DNA of 64,000 nucleotides, taken from contig NC_052018.1 of NCBI RefSeq assembly GCF_015832195.1, positions 68,819,666 through 68,883,665 of the forward strand, read 5' to 3'. Both the position numbers and the translations under genes were made by a program. Numbering within the stretch: the first letter of the stretch is position 1; every line of letters starts with the position of its first letter. Below the pieces are notes generated by a model. It worked only from the letters and a program-made list of their open reading frames with translations, was not told where the DNA came from and ran no database searches. The DNA comes from Motacilla alba alba. Taxonomy: Eukaryota; Chordata; Aves; Passeriformes; Motacillidae. Below are positions 11,001 through 23,024 of this stretch, in pieces.

Positions 11001-12772
11001 CTGCATTAGTAGGAAAAACCAGTTCAATTTCAGAAACTGTGTTTTATCTTACAGACAAGATTATTCTTCAGTAACAACATAAAAGTTACTGTTATGCCAA
11101 CTGAAATCATGTAACTTCAAATATGGCAAGGAATCAGAGAAATTGCAATAGTCTAGAAACTACAAGACTGAATTCACCAAAAAAAGTGATGCACACAAAT
11201 AAACAAAGCTCTGATTCTTTTACCTGCTGCAAATTTCTGTCAAATTTACTGAATAAGTTAACAATACAAACCACAGAAACAATGGTAGAGCCAAAGAGAA
11301 TGACAGAAAAGTCAAAAGAATTATATTTCATACACTGTTTATGAAGCAGCCATCATAAGAAACTTGTTTCTAATTAAAGCTGACATTACTGTACCATCAA
11401 TATGCAAAATGCCCAAATAATAAATGTGATAAAAACAAAAAAGCAAATTACTACTAATAAAACATAATAAATGTGTGCAACAATAATTAATAAATTACGA
11501 AAGAGATAATGTGTGCCTTACTATAACAACTATTTAAGACATGAATTTTTCAAAAATAAAGGGTTTTGCTTTGAATATGAATTATGTGTTCCATGTGTAG
11601 AGTTTTTGCAATAGATAATTGAACTAACTCTCTCCAGCTGAAATGAAAATATTGGTAACGTTTATTCTTTGAATTTTAGGTTTATTAGAAAACATTGATT
11701 AGTTTTTCCTCTACTGCAAAACTATCTTATTTGAAAGCAGTGTTTAACTGGATTATTTAGGTGGCTAATATAATTTTTAATGACTAACAGAATTGTTTTC
11801 TTGTCTATATTTTCTTCCTACATCCTGTCAGAATTTGTTGGCGATGAGAGAAACCATGCAAAGAACTCTCTATGTTTTTCCTAATCTCTATATTTATTTA
11901 AAAAATTACAGAGTGGACATAGCATATAAAAATAGCTGCGGTTGAGAGACTTTTATTATTGGTTAGATTTATTATGAAGTCCACAATCAATGCTTATTTA
12001 TTTTTGAAGACAGTGTCTACTGAAAATACCTTACTTCTTTTACAGCATTACAGTTCTAGTTTTAGGAATATATGTGGTTTCAATTCTATCTTTTCATAAA
12101 GAGAAGAAATGGAACATCCATTCTGAAAAAAAATCTTGCAGGCATCTTTTGCTACCCTTTAAATGCTTAGATGCAAGACTATCTGCCTCTTGCCTTGTCA
12201 TAGTGAGCAGATACTGAAAGGTCAGTTATAAACCAGTGCTTGATTAAATCTGGTCCTACAAGTTATTCCTCTAGGAGAAGAAATATTAAGGCATTACCTA
12301 CATGCTAAAAGGGCTAACAGAAAGATAAAGGTAATGCATTGCTAGTGACACAAATTACAAAACCATATCAGCTCTAATTATATTGTGGAAAGGACAGTAG
12401 CAGGGCCAACACTAATACCATTTGAGAGATCCACTTTTTATATTTGTTCCAAATTCTTAAGCTGCCATCCTGCTTCGTCCAATGTTTAATTTGGTAGATG
12501 TGAAAAAGGTCTGTGTCCTTCAAGCAAATGCTGAAGTAACTGTTATGAGAAATTTTTTTGATGTAAGAGTATTCACTTTAACATGTGAGGTAATGAAACA
12601 CTATGAGTTTGATTATTTGTTATTGAAAGGACACAAAAAAGAGAAATAATTTCCTTTGAAGCACTCTATGTCCAAAAAACATTGTGAAATAGTGTCTTTA
12701 AAAAATCAAAGTTTGGAATAATAAATATGTAACTTCTTATGCATGATATAATGTTAGACTAATGCATTTGTA

Positions 12773-12786
12773 GTTGCCATAGCAAC
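12773..12786. promoter_or_regulatory. Candidate RFX-family X-box
   Basis: GTTGCCATAGCAAC is two half sites (GTTGCC and its inverted partner AGCAAC) with the spacing of the RFX transcription-factor X-box. The flanks hold AT-rich homeodomain-like words (TAATGCAT, CCATTAACAC, AATTAACATA), then ATCAGCTGAT (a palindromic E-box) and AACAATG (SOX-like) within about 60 bp. This may be an intronic enhancer. Function is inferred from motifs only; conservation was not tested. Confidence 0.45.
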
Positions 12787-12969
12787 CATTAACACAAATT
12801 AACATATAGGCAATCAGCTGATAACAATGTATAAAATGAAATATTGTATAAGTGCTTTTAAAATGGCTAAGCACAAAATGAGAGCAAGGAGAGGAAAAAA
12901 AAAAGAATACAGAAATTAAATGTATTAAACCAACTTGAATTGACAGATTTTTCCCTTGGATCTAATTTT

Positions 12970-13012
12970 ATAACATTGTGACCTTTTTTCTAATAACATT
13001 GTGACCTTTTTC
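12970..13012. repeat. Tandem duplication, 23-bp period
   Basis: ATAACATTGTGACCTTTTTT (from 12970) is followed by ATAACATTGTGACCTTTTTC (from 12993): two near-identical copies with a period of 23 bp. This looks like a simple local duplication. Confidence 0.85.
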
Positions 13013-13678
13013 ACCTATTCAAGACTGGCTACATCTTTGAATTTGAATGTGAGAGAAGAATTTTCCCTTAACAACTTTGTTCTTTTTTTTTTTTCCTAGT
13101 ACACATCTATTTAAATTTTGAATGTGTTACTAATTTCTGAATTAGGCGCTCTTATTGTTATATTCATCGTAAGTTTTAGCACTAATGACCTTCTGCACCT
13201 CTCTGGTGTAAGTGTAGAGAATAATCCTGTATAGTGATTGAGCTTTGCACATTTGCAATCAAGTCAACAAGAAAACTGATTAGCTAAGAGTGGTAATTTT
13301 TACTGAGTACATTTCCAAGCAGTACAGAGACTGAATTCCTCCTACTCAATACAAGGATGTTCTTGTAGACTGTTAAAATAAGTTTTAACATTCAATCTAA
13401 TTTTTTCAAGTTTTTTTGCCAGAAATTTCCAGATTGTATAGAGTTTGTCTGGCAACTACTTGTTAACAGACAAATGGTTTGAGCTGGGTAGCATACATGA
13501 TATTTATATAATTCTTTGGTTTTGAATTCAGAACCTATCACATCACATAAAAAAGGGGGGGAAAACCTATGTATTTTATTACACAGCTTTGTCTTCATTT
13601 CATGTGACAAACATCCATTAATAATTTAGAATTTAATTTACTTTACTTAGGAAAATATTGCAACCATAAAAAGTTGGG

Positions 13679-13700
13679 ATGCCTGGCAGAATGTGCCCTG
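13679..13700 (+). repeat. 22-bp direct repeat, copy 1
   Basis: The core TGCCTGGCAGAATGTGCCCT plus one base each side is identical to 15250-15271, in the same orientation. ATGGAAG follows both copies at slightly different distances, suggesting two old copies of a longer element. Family unknown. Confidence 0.6.
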
Positions 13701-15249
13701 GATGGAAGTAATAATGTTAAACGTCTGTGATATAGCACTGACCATGAAAAGTCAGTGTTACTTTTCACAGCGTACATGGCAGATTCTGATATAGATAGCA
13801 AATGACAGACAAACAACTATTTGAATGGGCACTCACACACTTTTTTTGTAGGATATATAAGGTTATCAATTAGGCAATAATTGGTCAACAATGGGCCGAT
13901 TTAACTACCTAAATTTTTTAAACTACATGTAGCTCTTAAAAGGAAAAAAACTACAGTAAAAAATACCTAAACACACACATCAAAAAACATCCACAAGCCT
14001 CTTAAAACTCCCGTGACAGGTAAAGAACACTGGTGCAAAGTAACTCCACGGAAACACATGTCAGATGTAAAGTGCATTCTTTTGTTCAATGAGTCTGTGA
14101 CGTGTCTATAACTGATAACTGATCTCAAGGCACTGGGCCTACAACTGGTCTTGGAACTTGCCTAGACAGATCTCATGTAAGAATGAAACGAGGGATTTCC
14201 ATACCATCTTCAGCAGCAGAGAAAACCATAGTCAAATTCTACTAACAGCTCTAAAAGAACCTATTGAGAGATGCAGCATGTGTAATACAGTTGCGTGCTT
14301 CAGCGCTAATTCAGTAACAAAAAACAAAGCATCATATAAGCCTCTAAAAGACATCTGAAAATAATAACGTAGTTTTCAGAGTTATAAATGTAGTATTGCA
14401 AAGCTGTGCACTCCTGGACCTTCCCAAATATCTAAGAATTTCAGAAATAGCAGAGACCACTAGACTACAGGGAACAAAAGGTCACCAGAAACATATGTAG
14501 ATAAGTGCTTAACAGAAAGAATAATAGGAAAAGACTGAAAAGTTAAAACACATAGTAGGAAGAGTGCAGGAAAAATATGATAATAATTAATTGGGAAGAC
14601 CCATTTTGTGATTTAAAGTATTTCAGCACATGTCCAGTGAGACAGACATGCTGTTGTTTTCTCAGCTCCCTTTGCACCATTAGCACACCCTCATTCCACA
14701 GCTGTGAATTGATTCCGCTTGCTGTCCTATCTCCATCGACACGCAAGATCCACACCTCTCACTATCACAAAGATTTCTGAGCAATTGCCACAACAAATGC
14801 TGCAGGGCAAGCTTGCCAGCAGTGCTGCCAGAAAACCAGGGAGCCACCATGTGTGTGTGCAGCACGGGCACTGCGAGCAGGATCATTTATTACCCACACC
14901 ATACCTTTCATGCCTCGCTATCCAGAGGGCTAGCTTTTTCACACCTATCATAGCACCTCGTGTTTAACCAGAGACCATGAAAATAAAAAATCATCTTATA
15001 GGGGAAAAGGAAAAATACAATTCTGAATTGGTATTTACTAAAAAAGAAATTTTCAAAGTCCAGAGCATTAGAACCAGAAAGCACAACAAAGCCATATTCT
15101 TAGCAATGTTAATAATCCAAATGCACCTAAACAAAGAAGAGGTTGTATTCTTCATACTAGCAGCTGAGTTCTAACCTTGGAAGTACGTGTATCCTTAGTA
15201 ATACATGTACAGCTTCTGCCATCTTCACTGAGGACTGTAGCCATATGGA

Positions 15250-15271
15250 ATGCCTGGCAGAATGTGCCCTG
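15250..15271 (+). repeat. 22-bp direct repeat, copy 2
   Basis: Second copy of the element at 13679-13700, about 1.57 kb away in the same intron. Flanking similarity fades quickly, apart from a downstream ATGGAAGGAA that parallels ATGGAAGTAA in copy 1. Confidence 0.6.
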
Positions 15272-16235
15272 ACTATAAATGGAAGGAACTAATATATCAG
15301 TATAAATCATGTAAAATGTCAAAGTGAGGTAACATAAGTGGTTTTTACAAGGACAAGATGCTGGCTTTATATATATTTTATGAAAAAATAAGCAACAACT
15401 TGATTTTTCCCACGCATGCATACTTCACTCAGCCCGCCTTTCCATAACAATGCCTCATCTGCATTTCAGCCTTAGGTAGCCTGAGAAGACCAACACCTGA
15501 TCTTAACTGATGATGCCATATACTTTCCATCTAAAAATATAAGACCTTGACTTTAAAAGACCAAAATGCCTTGCATTTTTGGGTCAAAGAGAAGTAAGAT
15601 TTCATATAATTGCTTAGCAATACTAACTGACTATTCTAGGACAGGAACTTCAGAGCATCTTTTTTAAGATGTTTTTTGCACAGCGGAAGGAAAATTTTAA
15701 GTTGCCAATATTTATAAACAATTGTTAAAGCTGTGATATTTTACTACTTTTTCTTTTTTTCAGAATAAATGGGGTTTCTGATTGGTAGCTTTTCTAGCCA
15801 GACCACAACACAATATGGAGAAAAAGCAAGATATCCATTGATTAAGCTGTCCAGATATGTGGCAATGTACATAAGCAAAAGGTGAAAGAATCTTTTCCTG
15901 TGATCTCTACAACCAGTGGGGAGACCTAGAAGTCATGTATTCAGGAAGAGGGAACGAGGCAGATAATGTACTTTAAATTATTTTCATTTGCTTTCTGATC
16001 TCTAAGCTTTACTCTTTTCTTTTCTGTCTTTCCCTTAGTCATATGGATGTTACGATTCTCCTGTATGCATAAAATCACAGTTTTATGAATGCCAAAAATA
16101 CAGTAAGTTCATGGATATGCCAAAATATACTCTAAATTCATGGATAAACTTATATGAGCTTATACGAGCTCTGAATATTTTCCATTAGATTATGAAGATA
16201 TAGTCACAAATACATGCTTTTATACTTAGCACTAA

Positions 16236-16261
16236 AAAAATAGCACTAAAGTGCTATTTTT
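16236..16261. repeat. Perfect inverted repeat (12-bp arms, 2-nt spacer)
   Basis: AAAAATAGCACT at 16236-16247 is followed by AA and the exact reverse complement AGTGCTATTTTT. It can form a cruciform in DNA or a tight hairpin in RNA. A half-copy, TTAGCACTAAAAA, lies just before it, so local duplication with inversion is a plausible origin. No function is implied. Confidence 0.8.
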
Positions 16262-19200
16262 CCATTATCTTTTTAAGAAAAATTTCTTAAAAGTAACCAA
16301 ATGAAAAAAACTCATGTAATTATGACAGGACTTAATATCAAAATCCATTAAAAAAAAAAAAAAGCCTTCTCTCATAGCACAAATGTGATTATTTTAATTC
16401 ATTTACAGCAAGGCTATATAGCTTCTTTGCCTGGATCTAACTCCTTTATCTGTACATTTACCATTTCCCCAGTTCCATGACCACCAACTTGCAGGTAATC
16501 ATGTTCTCCCTTAAAGGAACATTGTCAAGTATTTTCATACTGATTTTTGTGCTTGTTTTTCCACTTAACCTTGCAACTGAATATGTTCTTTTAAGCAGAA
16601 ATACATATTTTTTCCTACCTGTTTCGCTCCTTCTGCTTTCTCCCTTCATGGAGCAATAAGCAACTGTGAGTCTCTACTACCAAAAAATACTTGTTTGTGA
16701 TCAGTGTCATCACAACTGTCACGACAGTTCTGGGAACAAGATTTATTAGCTAGCTTGTGCTCCCTCTCCTGGCTGGCTGGCTGGCTCTGCAGCAGCAGAA
16801 CAAAAATACTGCATATAGTCATGAATAAAATGTAACTTGTTATATCTTGTTAAGAAAAAAGCCTGACAAGCAGTAATGGATTTAGAAGAAGAAAAAAAAC
16901 CTGGAAGTTGGAAGGTGTTTTCCTCAACAGTTTTTAAAGAAAGAAATAGTTTATACTTTAACTACTTGAGAGTATCCCTTTAATTTTTTCATTTTATATA
17001 ATCACAAAATGATGAGTCTCTCATACTGAACAGACCTACTACATTATTCAATTCATCCTACAGCCACAGCACAACTGCTGTTCATAATACATTTCCCAGT
17101 GATTAGTTCATCTACTTGAAAACATCTGTAAGCTTCTTTCCCTTAAGAAACTATTTTACAGCTCTGCAAGATCTGTTAATGGTATTATACAGCACAGCAT
17201 CATGTCACTATATCACTCCAGTACCAAAGCATGCCACACTAATATGATGGGATGACAAAATGTAGCCCATTAAATAAATCCATTGGAGTCAAGCAGAAGC
17301 ATGTAGCAGTGTGGACAACACCTAGAGAAAGCAGCTTGCCATGTAATAGGTATGCCAGCTAAATGAGAGGCATCTCTGCACTGCACCCAGAAAGGAGCAC
17401 CTTGCTCTTTTGCTCTCTTCTCATGAGTTTTAATAAATGGTATTTGTTATCTGTAAGCACTCCTGAAACTCAGCTGTTGGTCTTTTTTCCAGAAGAAAAA
17501 GAAATATTTGAAAAGAGAAAGATTACAGGAATTAAGAACAAATCAACATCAATATCCAAAGCACGGCACCTTCTGCAAGACATACTATTGTTGAAAAAGG
17601 TCATCATCTACGTGTTTAATTATCCACGAGACTGTGCTAACTTGTCTGCCAGGAACTAGGGAGTAAAGTATACTGTTGACCTTGTAAATCTGCTTCCTGA
17701 AGGTCATCAATATTTCGGAGCCCTTGTCCACATTTACAATCATACTCTGCAGAAAGCATAACTATGACACTGCTCATTGCACCACTACACTGAATTCTCA
17801 AGAACAGTGCACAACTCAGCGCACAAAAGTCTTCAGTCAGAAAAAAAACTTTGATGCTTAAAGCATAAGCACTCAGGACTGTAAAACCCCAATTAATTGT
17901 CTTTCCAACTCCAAATGTGATCAACTTCATAGGAACTTAAGCTTTTTAGTTTTAAATGCTCCAGACTCTTCTCTGCATGCCCATAACTGTCTTTGTCTTG
18001 ATGAGGAAGAAGAGTTAAATATTTATCATATATACCTAAGCCCAGTCAAGATCTAGAGCAGAAGAATTTGTCTAGAACTCTTTCAGAGCATAACCCTGTA
18101 GTCAAAATCAGAGCTTGATACACACCGACTGCTTAAAAAATACCTGAAAACTTAACTAGGGGCTACCAATCCAACAACATTTTTATACAAAAACTTGTCC
18201 TTGGCCATCAGAATGGATGTAGATATGTAAATCCTATTTGTCTAGTCAGTCATCTTTTAGGTTATGGAGTCAATCTTTTAAAACTCTTGAATGATGGGTA
18301 ATGTACCACTCAGTAATTACAAGGCTAAGGGGTTTTAAACAAAACCTCTAGCTGCCATGAGTTTTCTCACACCAGACTATAAATTTTAATAAGTGAGCAG
18401 AGATTTAATTTTCACGTTAAACTTTGTCATCCAACGAGCAGCACATTTATTAGGAAGGGAGCCTAGGGAAGGCCAGAGTTCCCATAGCTTCCCTCAGGAA
18501 ACTATTTTAGGAGTCAGTAGATAAAATACAGAGAGCTGTTCAGCAAGTAGATCAGAGTCCTTTTTCCCCTCTGCTCTCTCCTGGTGAGGCTCAAAAATGT
18601 CTCCTCACAGGGCTACAACATTTTAGGTTCAACAGTCAGTTTAGTCTCTTTCCCTAAGCACAGCACTAAGAACATAAGACAGACTTTATAATTCTTCTGA
18701 AGTGTTTAATTCTCAGACTAGATTTGTCTGATCAATGTTTTTTGGGGTGTTTTTAAAATCCAAGTTGTTGAGCAACTCCACTGCCTTTTGAGAGTCACAG
18801 TAAAATAAATGATTTATGACAATCACATCATACCTCGTCAAATGCAAAACCTTCTATATCAACAGGCACATCAAAACATACATAAAGACAGTGTATAATA
18901 AAAATATTGTGAAGATGTAAAGGAGACATTTTTTCATTGCCACTCAATCCCATTACATCTTTTATATATTATTCCCAAACCAGCAACACTGGGAAAGTCT
19001 TTGACATCACCATTTAACTGACTTTCCTACTTAATACCTCACTAATTCAGAAAACATGCAATTTAGCTGCAAATTCACTCCAATAAGTATGGCAAAATTA
19101 TTTGTGGGTTTTTTTCAAAGATACACCAATACAAAGGGTAGGTTAAATTATCTTCAAGATGTAAGAAAGTTTATTCGCTAGATGTGAGTCATAAGATTAG

Positions 19201-20876
19201 ATTTTCCCAAAGCTACTTAGAAATATAATTAGTTAAGAGATGCATTTGATTCCAGAAACTTCTTAACTTTATCTTAACCAATAAATTCTGTTGCAAAACT
19301 AAATTTAATTTTGGGCTATGTCAAGTTTCTATCAAAGTTGTAACAATTTCCCAATTTTCATTCATTTCAAAGCTCCCAGCTGGCAAGTTCCTGTGCTGAA
19401 AATGATTAGCTTCTGGAAGAATAAAAAATATGGGAGACATGGTATAAGTTCTGGAGCGCCTTCTTTTATATATCAGAAATATTTCTTTTGAACATACAGT
19501 TTTTCATTCTAGAAATGAACTGTGCACTGACTCCATAAACACAGGATTGAAATATTGAGTTCAATACTAATTAATCCCCTCCCCCTACCTGACAACAGAA
19601 AACCATTACCTCCAACACTTCTCATGATTCATGTTCCATCAGAAATGCTAACAGCATTTCAAAAGGCCACCTCTTGCTTAAAGGTGCAGTATTAGGGAAA
19701 AATTTGCTCCTGAGGAAAGCAGGGGAGTTGCACAAACACTGAATTATCTTCAGTGTTTTCTAGTAGAGAATATACATATATTCCAGTCTGCAAACAGGGG
19801 AATTGACTCACTATCTGTCTAGACCCAAATACAGAACATAGATTTCCTAAATAGCTTACATAGTAACATGACAGGTTCATAGTAAGACACTATAATGAAC
19901 AATACTGAAATGCAGATATGCAGCATATTTTATCACATAAGCCTACATGTATGTGATGAGGTGAAGTGCTTAACTTTATATATAAAAACCCAGATTATTT
20001 TATTATTTTACACAAAAGTTTTGCAAATAACATGAATTTTGGTCTTTTAGAAGAACAAAATTTGACGTATGTGGCACTGAAATGTATAACTCAAATTTTT
20101 GTCAAAAACAAGGAAGAGAAGGGTATGTACCTACAAAACAGCTCTAGCTCATTTTTGCAAAAAATAATGACCTCTTATGCTCAGCACAAAACCATGCAAA
20201 CTCATTTTTTCCCCCAGGGGTAAATTCTCCTAAAATTTCACTGTGAAATGCTACCACACATTAATGAACATAAATGAAGAGACCTTTCTGTTTATAAAAT
20301 TCACAACCAATCACAAAAAGACTAGAAAATCTTAAAGGAAAACTGATGTAGAAGCTGTCTTGGAAAATATTAAATTAGGCTCATGATATACCCAATTGAC
20401 TGGTTTTATGGTTTTTTAAAGAAACCAAAGAACCTGAGTTTTGCTTTTAATAATCCACCATGCTTTATTTTTACTCTCCTCTCTTGTAACACATTGGGAT
20501 AACTACCAAATAATATTCATATTCACTGGAGCAGAACAACTAAAGTAGGTCTGGAACTTTGAGACTGACTTAACCATTCTCATTTCACGGCTTCTGCCAG
20601 AAATATAACATATCAGCAAAGTTATTACTAGAAGTTTACATTCTTATTTTCCTGGATAAACAAAATTATTCAATTCCCAGAATTGCAAACATTTAAATGA
20701 TTCCCCTAGTAAAAGTCAATATTTACATTTCCTAAAATACTGGAGCATGTTAGCTTCCTGCATGCAATTTTCTCACCCTGAGATTTAGATAGCGTACAAG
20801 AATACACCACCAAGCTTTTTAATACTGCTTGTAAAAGAGTCTCATACTGCTATTTAGCAAGATTGCTTTAAATTAT

Positions 20877-20922
20877 GTTTTGGTTTGTTTTGTTTTTTGG
20901 TTTGTTTTTTTTTTTTTTTTTG
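20877..20922 (+). repeat. T-rich low-complexity tract
   Basis: G-interrupted T runs ending in about 19 consecutive T. On the RYR2 strand this is an A-rich stretch about 120 bp downstream of the exon 26 donor. It resembles a decayed poly(A) tail, but no retroposon body was recognised beside it. Confidence 0.85.
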
Positions 20923-21042
20923 ACTGACAATCTTGCATTCACTAGCCATTTTTTCCTGACTGTGTGTCACCATTATTCCCATTTGGCTGTGAAATATCTC
21001 AATAGATAAGTGCTGGTTGAAGTGTCTGAAGTTAGCACTTAC

Positions 21043-21202
21043 CTGCTGGATGCCATATGTCCAGCCTTGCCTTATACGGTCCCTTGCCCACACATTGTGA
21101 GCATTCTCTGCTAGTTTATCCACCATAGCTTCTTGAGAGGGGGTCAGTTTGATAAAACTCAGATCCATGGGTGCTGGCTTATATCCACTCAACAACTGAT
21201 AG
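21043..21202 (-). CDS. RYR2: RYR2 exon 26 (RYR repeat 2)
   Basis: Internal exon of 160 bp: one base finishing Asn plus 53 codons, about human residues 970-1022. Acceptor TCAACAG, donor CAG/GTAAGT (consensus). Peptide: [53 protein letters not shown]. The signature [16 protein letters not shown] is the second of the two RYR repeats; compare [16 protein letters not shown] in exon 23. This repeat pair forms a surface domain of the channel that contains a phosphorylation loop in mammalian isoforms. The only visible change from human is Leu for Thr in YQLLSGY. The Arg equivalent to human Arg1013 is present. Confidence 0.97.
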
Positions 21203-21895
21203 CTGTTGAATAAAAACCAGAACTTGCAGTTAGTTTTTTTTTTTCTTGCTGAAAAGTAAGAGAAAACACTAAAATAAAGAAATAACATCTATGCAACATA
21301 TCTATATAAACATGATATCTACCTTTGAACATAAAGAATAATAATTTACATTTGATTACTAATTTGGTTTTCATTTTGATTTTGTTTCAAGCTAATTGCA
21401 TCGTGATGGAATTATAATGAACGCTATCCAAAATGGTCTAAACTAAAATTGTTTTTAAAGCATTTTAGTAATGCCACATATTCAAAGTAGCAGATTAAGA
21501 TGTTGTTTATCTAAATGCTTATATCAACAATTTTATTTCTACCTCTGAGCAGACGACAATACTTACTAAATTCTATCTACTTCCTACTGAAACAAGAAAA
21601 TATATTATTTCTCTTGCATAAACAGATGCTAAGAGACAGAGCAGTTCAAACAGCTTACTCAAGACCAGTTTTGAAATCCACCTTATAATGTCTTCATAAT
21701 AATTCACACCTTAACTCTCCTTCAAACCATAGGAGCAAATGCTTAAATTTAAGCATGACTTCAGAATAGAAAGGCAGCTTCCTCACTTTTTTTAGCACTC
21801 CTAGGAATGCTACTTTTATAAAGTTATTCCCTTCTCATTAATAATAGAAATCTCCTACTTTACTTATGAGCAAACCTTCAACAGAGGACGTAAAG

Positions 21896-21937
21896 CATTA
21901 AAGGTCTTTTCCAACCTAAGTGATTCTATGATTGCAG
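21896..21937 (+). mobile_element. CR1 LINE remnant, terminal 3' end
   Basis: AAAGGTCTTTTCCAACCTAA followed by GTGATTCTATGATT has the order and wording of the CR1 3' terminus: 'aggtcccttccaaccc...' then the ATTCTATGAT repeat. Only about 40 bp survive, so this call rests on a short match. Confidence 0.55.
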
Positions 21938-22980
21938 TTCTCCTCATGCATAGAAAAAACTATTTTGGTTGAAACACAAGGAGTCTGTGGAAAATAAGCA
22001 ACAGCATTCTCTCATCGAAATTTTACACCCTGAGGTGTATAAAGAATGGCTAGTTTAAATAATTGCTCAATTATTTTCTAAATAACTTGGTAATTTTCTT
22101 TATTTGTATTGACAGAGAAAAACACATAAAACTAAACAGTATTTACCCCCATTTATATCCTAAAATATTCAAATATTTTACCAATCTTAACTAGTTAATT
22201 CTATTCTGTAACAACCATTTTAAAACACAGTTAAACAAATTATTTGCTGAAAACAATAATTTAAAAACAGACAGGTATTTAAGAGGGATTACATCTATAA
22301 ATAAGAGGCTGAATCTTCCTCCAAAATTACCACAATAAAAAGGAAAATTTTAAGTTAGAAAACAACAATTCAATAACATCATTCCAAAATCAGGCATGCA
22401 CATAGTTCCCAATCTGCAGGTTTCTATTACAGCAAGACCCCACAGGAGTTCACTGCCCTCATAGTTACCTTTCATCAGGTTTCTGTGAAGTCACTTCAGT
22501 GAGATGAGTAAAACAAGGCAGTAATGGAAATAGTGAAACATATGGAATTAGCACACTTGTCAGGTTGGCAATTACTATGCTCCATCCAGTCACGCTCCCC
22601 TGCACAAGCTTTTAAGAATACAGCCACAATGTTTTCCTTTCCTTTTTGCTAGTTTTTTTCAATCCATTATATGTGAGGTATCAAAATTCTAACTTTGTAT
22701 GTATGGTATGACTTCAGGTTCCTACAGTTATGATGGTTAATGACATTAAAAAGTTTCAACATTATTGGACTTCTAATATTAGAAAGTATAATTTCTTCAG
22801 ACTTGAGATTTAGCTGCAGTTTTTCAAAAGCAGGAAATTTGATTCACTTGAACAATCTTGCAAAATGGGCATATACTTCTGCCCAAGAAATTCAGAATGA
22901 AAATACAGAAGGCTCTAGCTATCTTTTCTTCTTTGAGAGATAAGCTGTTATTTTGCAATACCAAAACTGAAGAACAGTTT

Positions 22981-23024
22981 GGGGGGGGGGGGGGGGGACG
23001 GGGGGGACGGGGGGGGGACGGGGA
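22981..23024 (+). repeat. Interrupted poly(G) tract
   Basis: Runs of 17, 7, 9 and 4 G are separated each time by the dinucleotide AC and end in ACG. Four or more G runs with 2-nt loops satisfy the usual G-quadruplex pattern. The G-rich strand is the RYR2 template strand; the transcript would be C-rich. Sequencing error in homopolymers is possible. Confidence 0.9.

Larger units (their letters stand above)
11001..21042 (-). other. RYR2: RYR2 intron 26
   Basis: The largest complete intron in the window, 10,042 bp. I see a perfect RFX-type X-box in a motif-dense patch (12773-12786), a 23-bp-period tandem duplication (12970-13012), a 22-bp sequence present twice (13679-13700 and 15250-15271), a perfect hairpin (16236-16261) and a T-rich tract close to exon 26 (20877-20922). 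No CR1 copy was recognised in it, which is notable for its size. The rest is AT-rich DNA with no nameable content. Confidence 0.9.
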
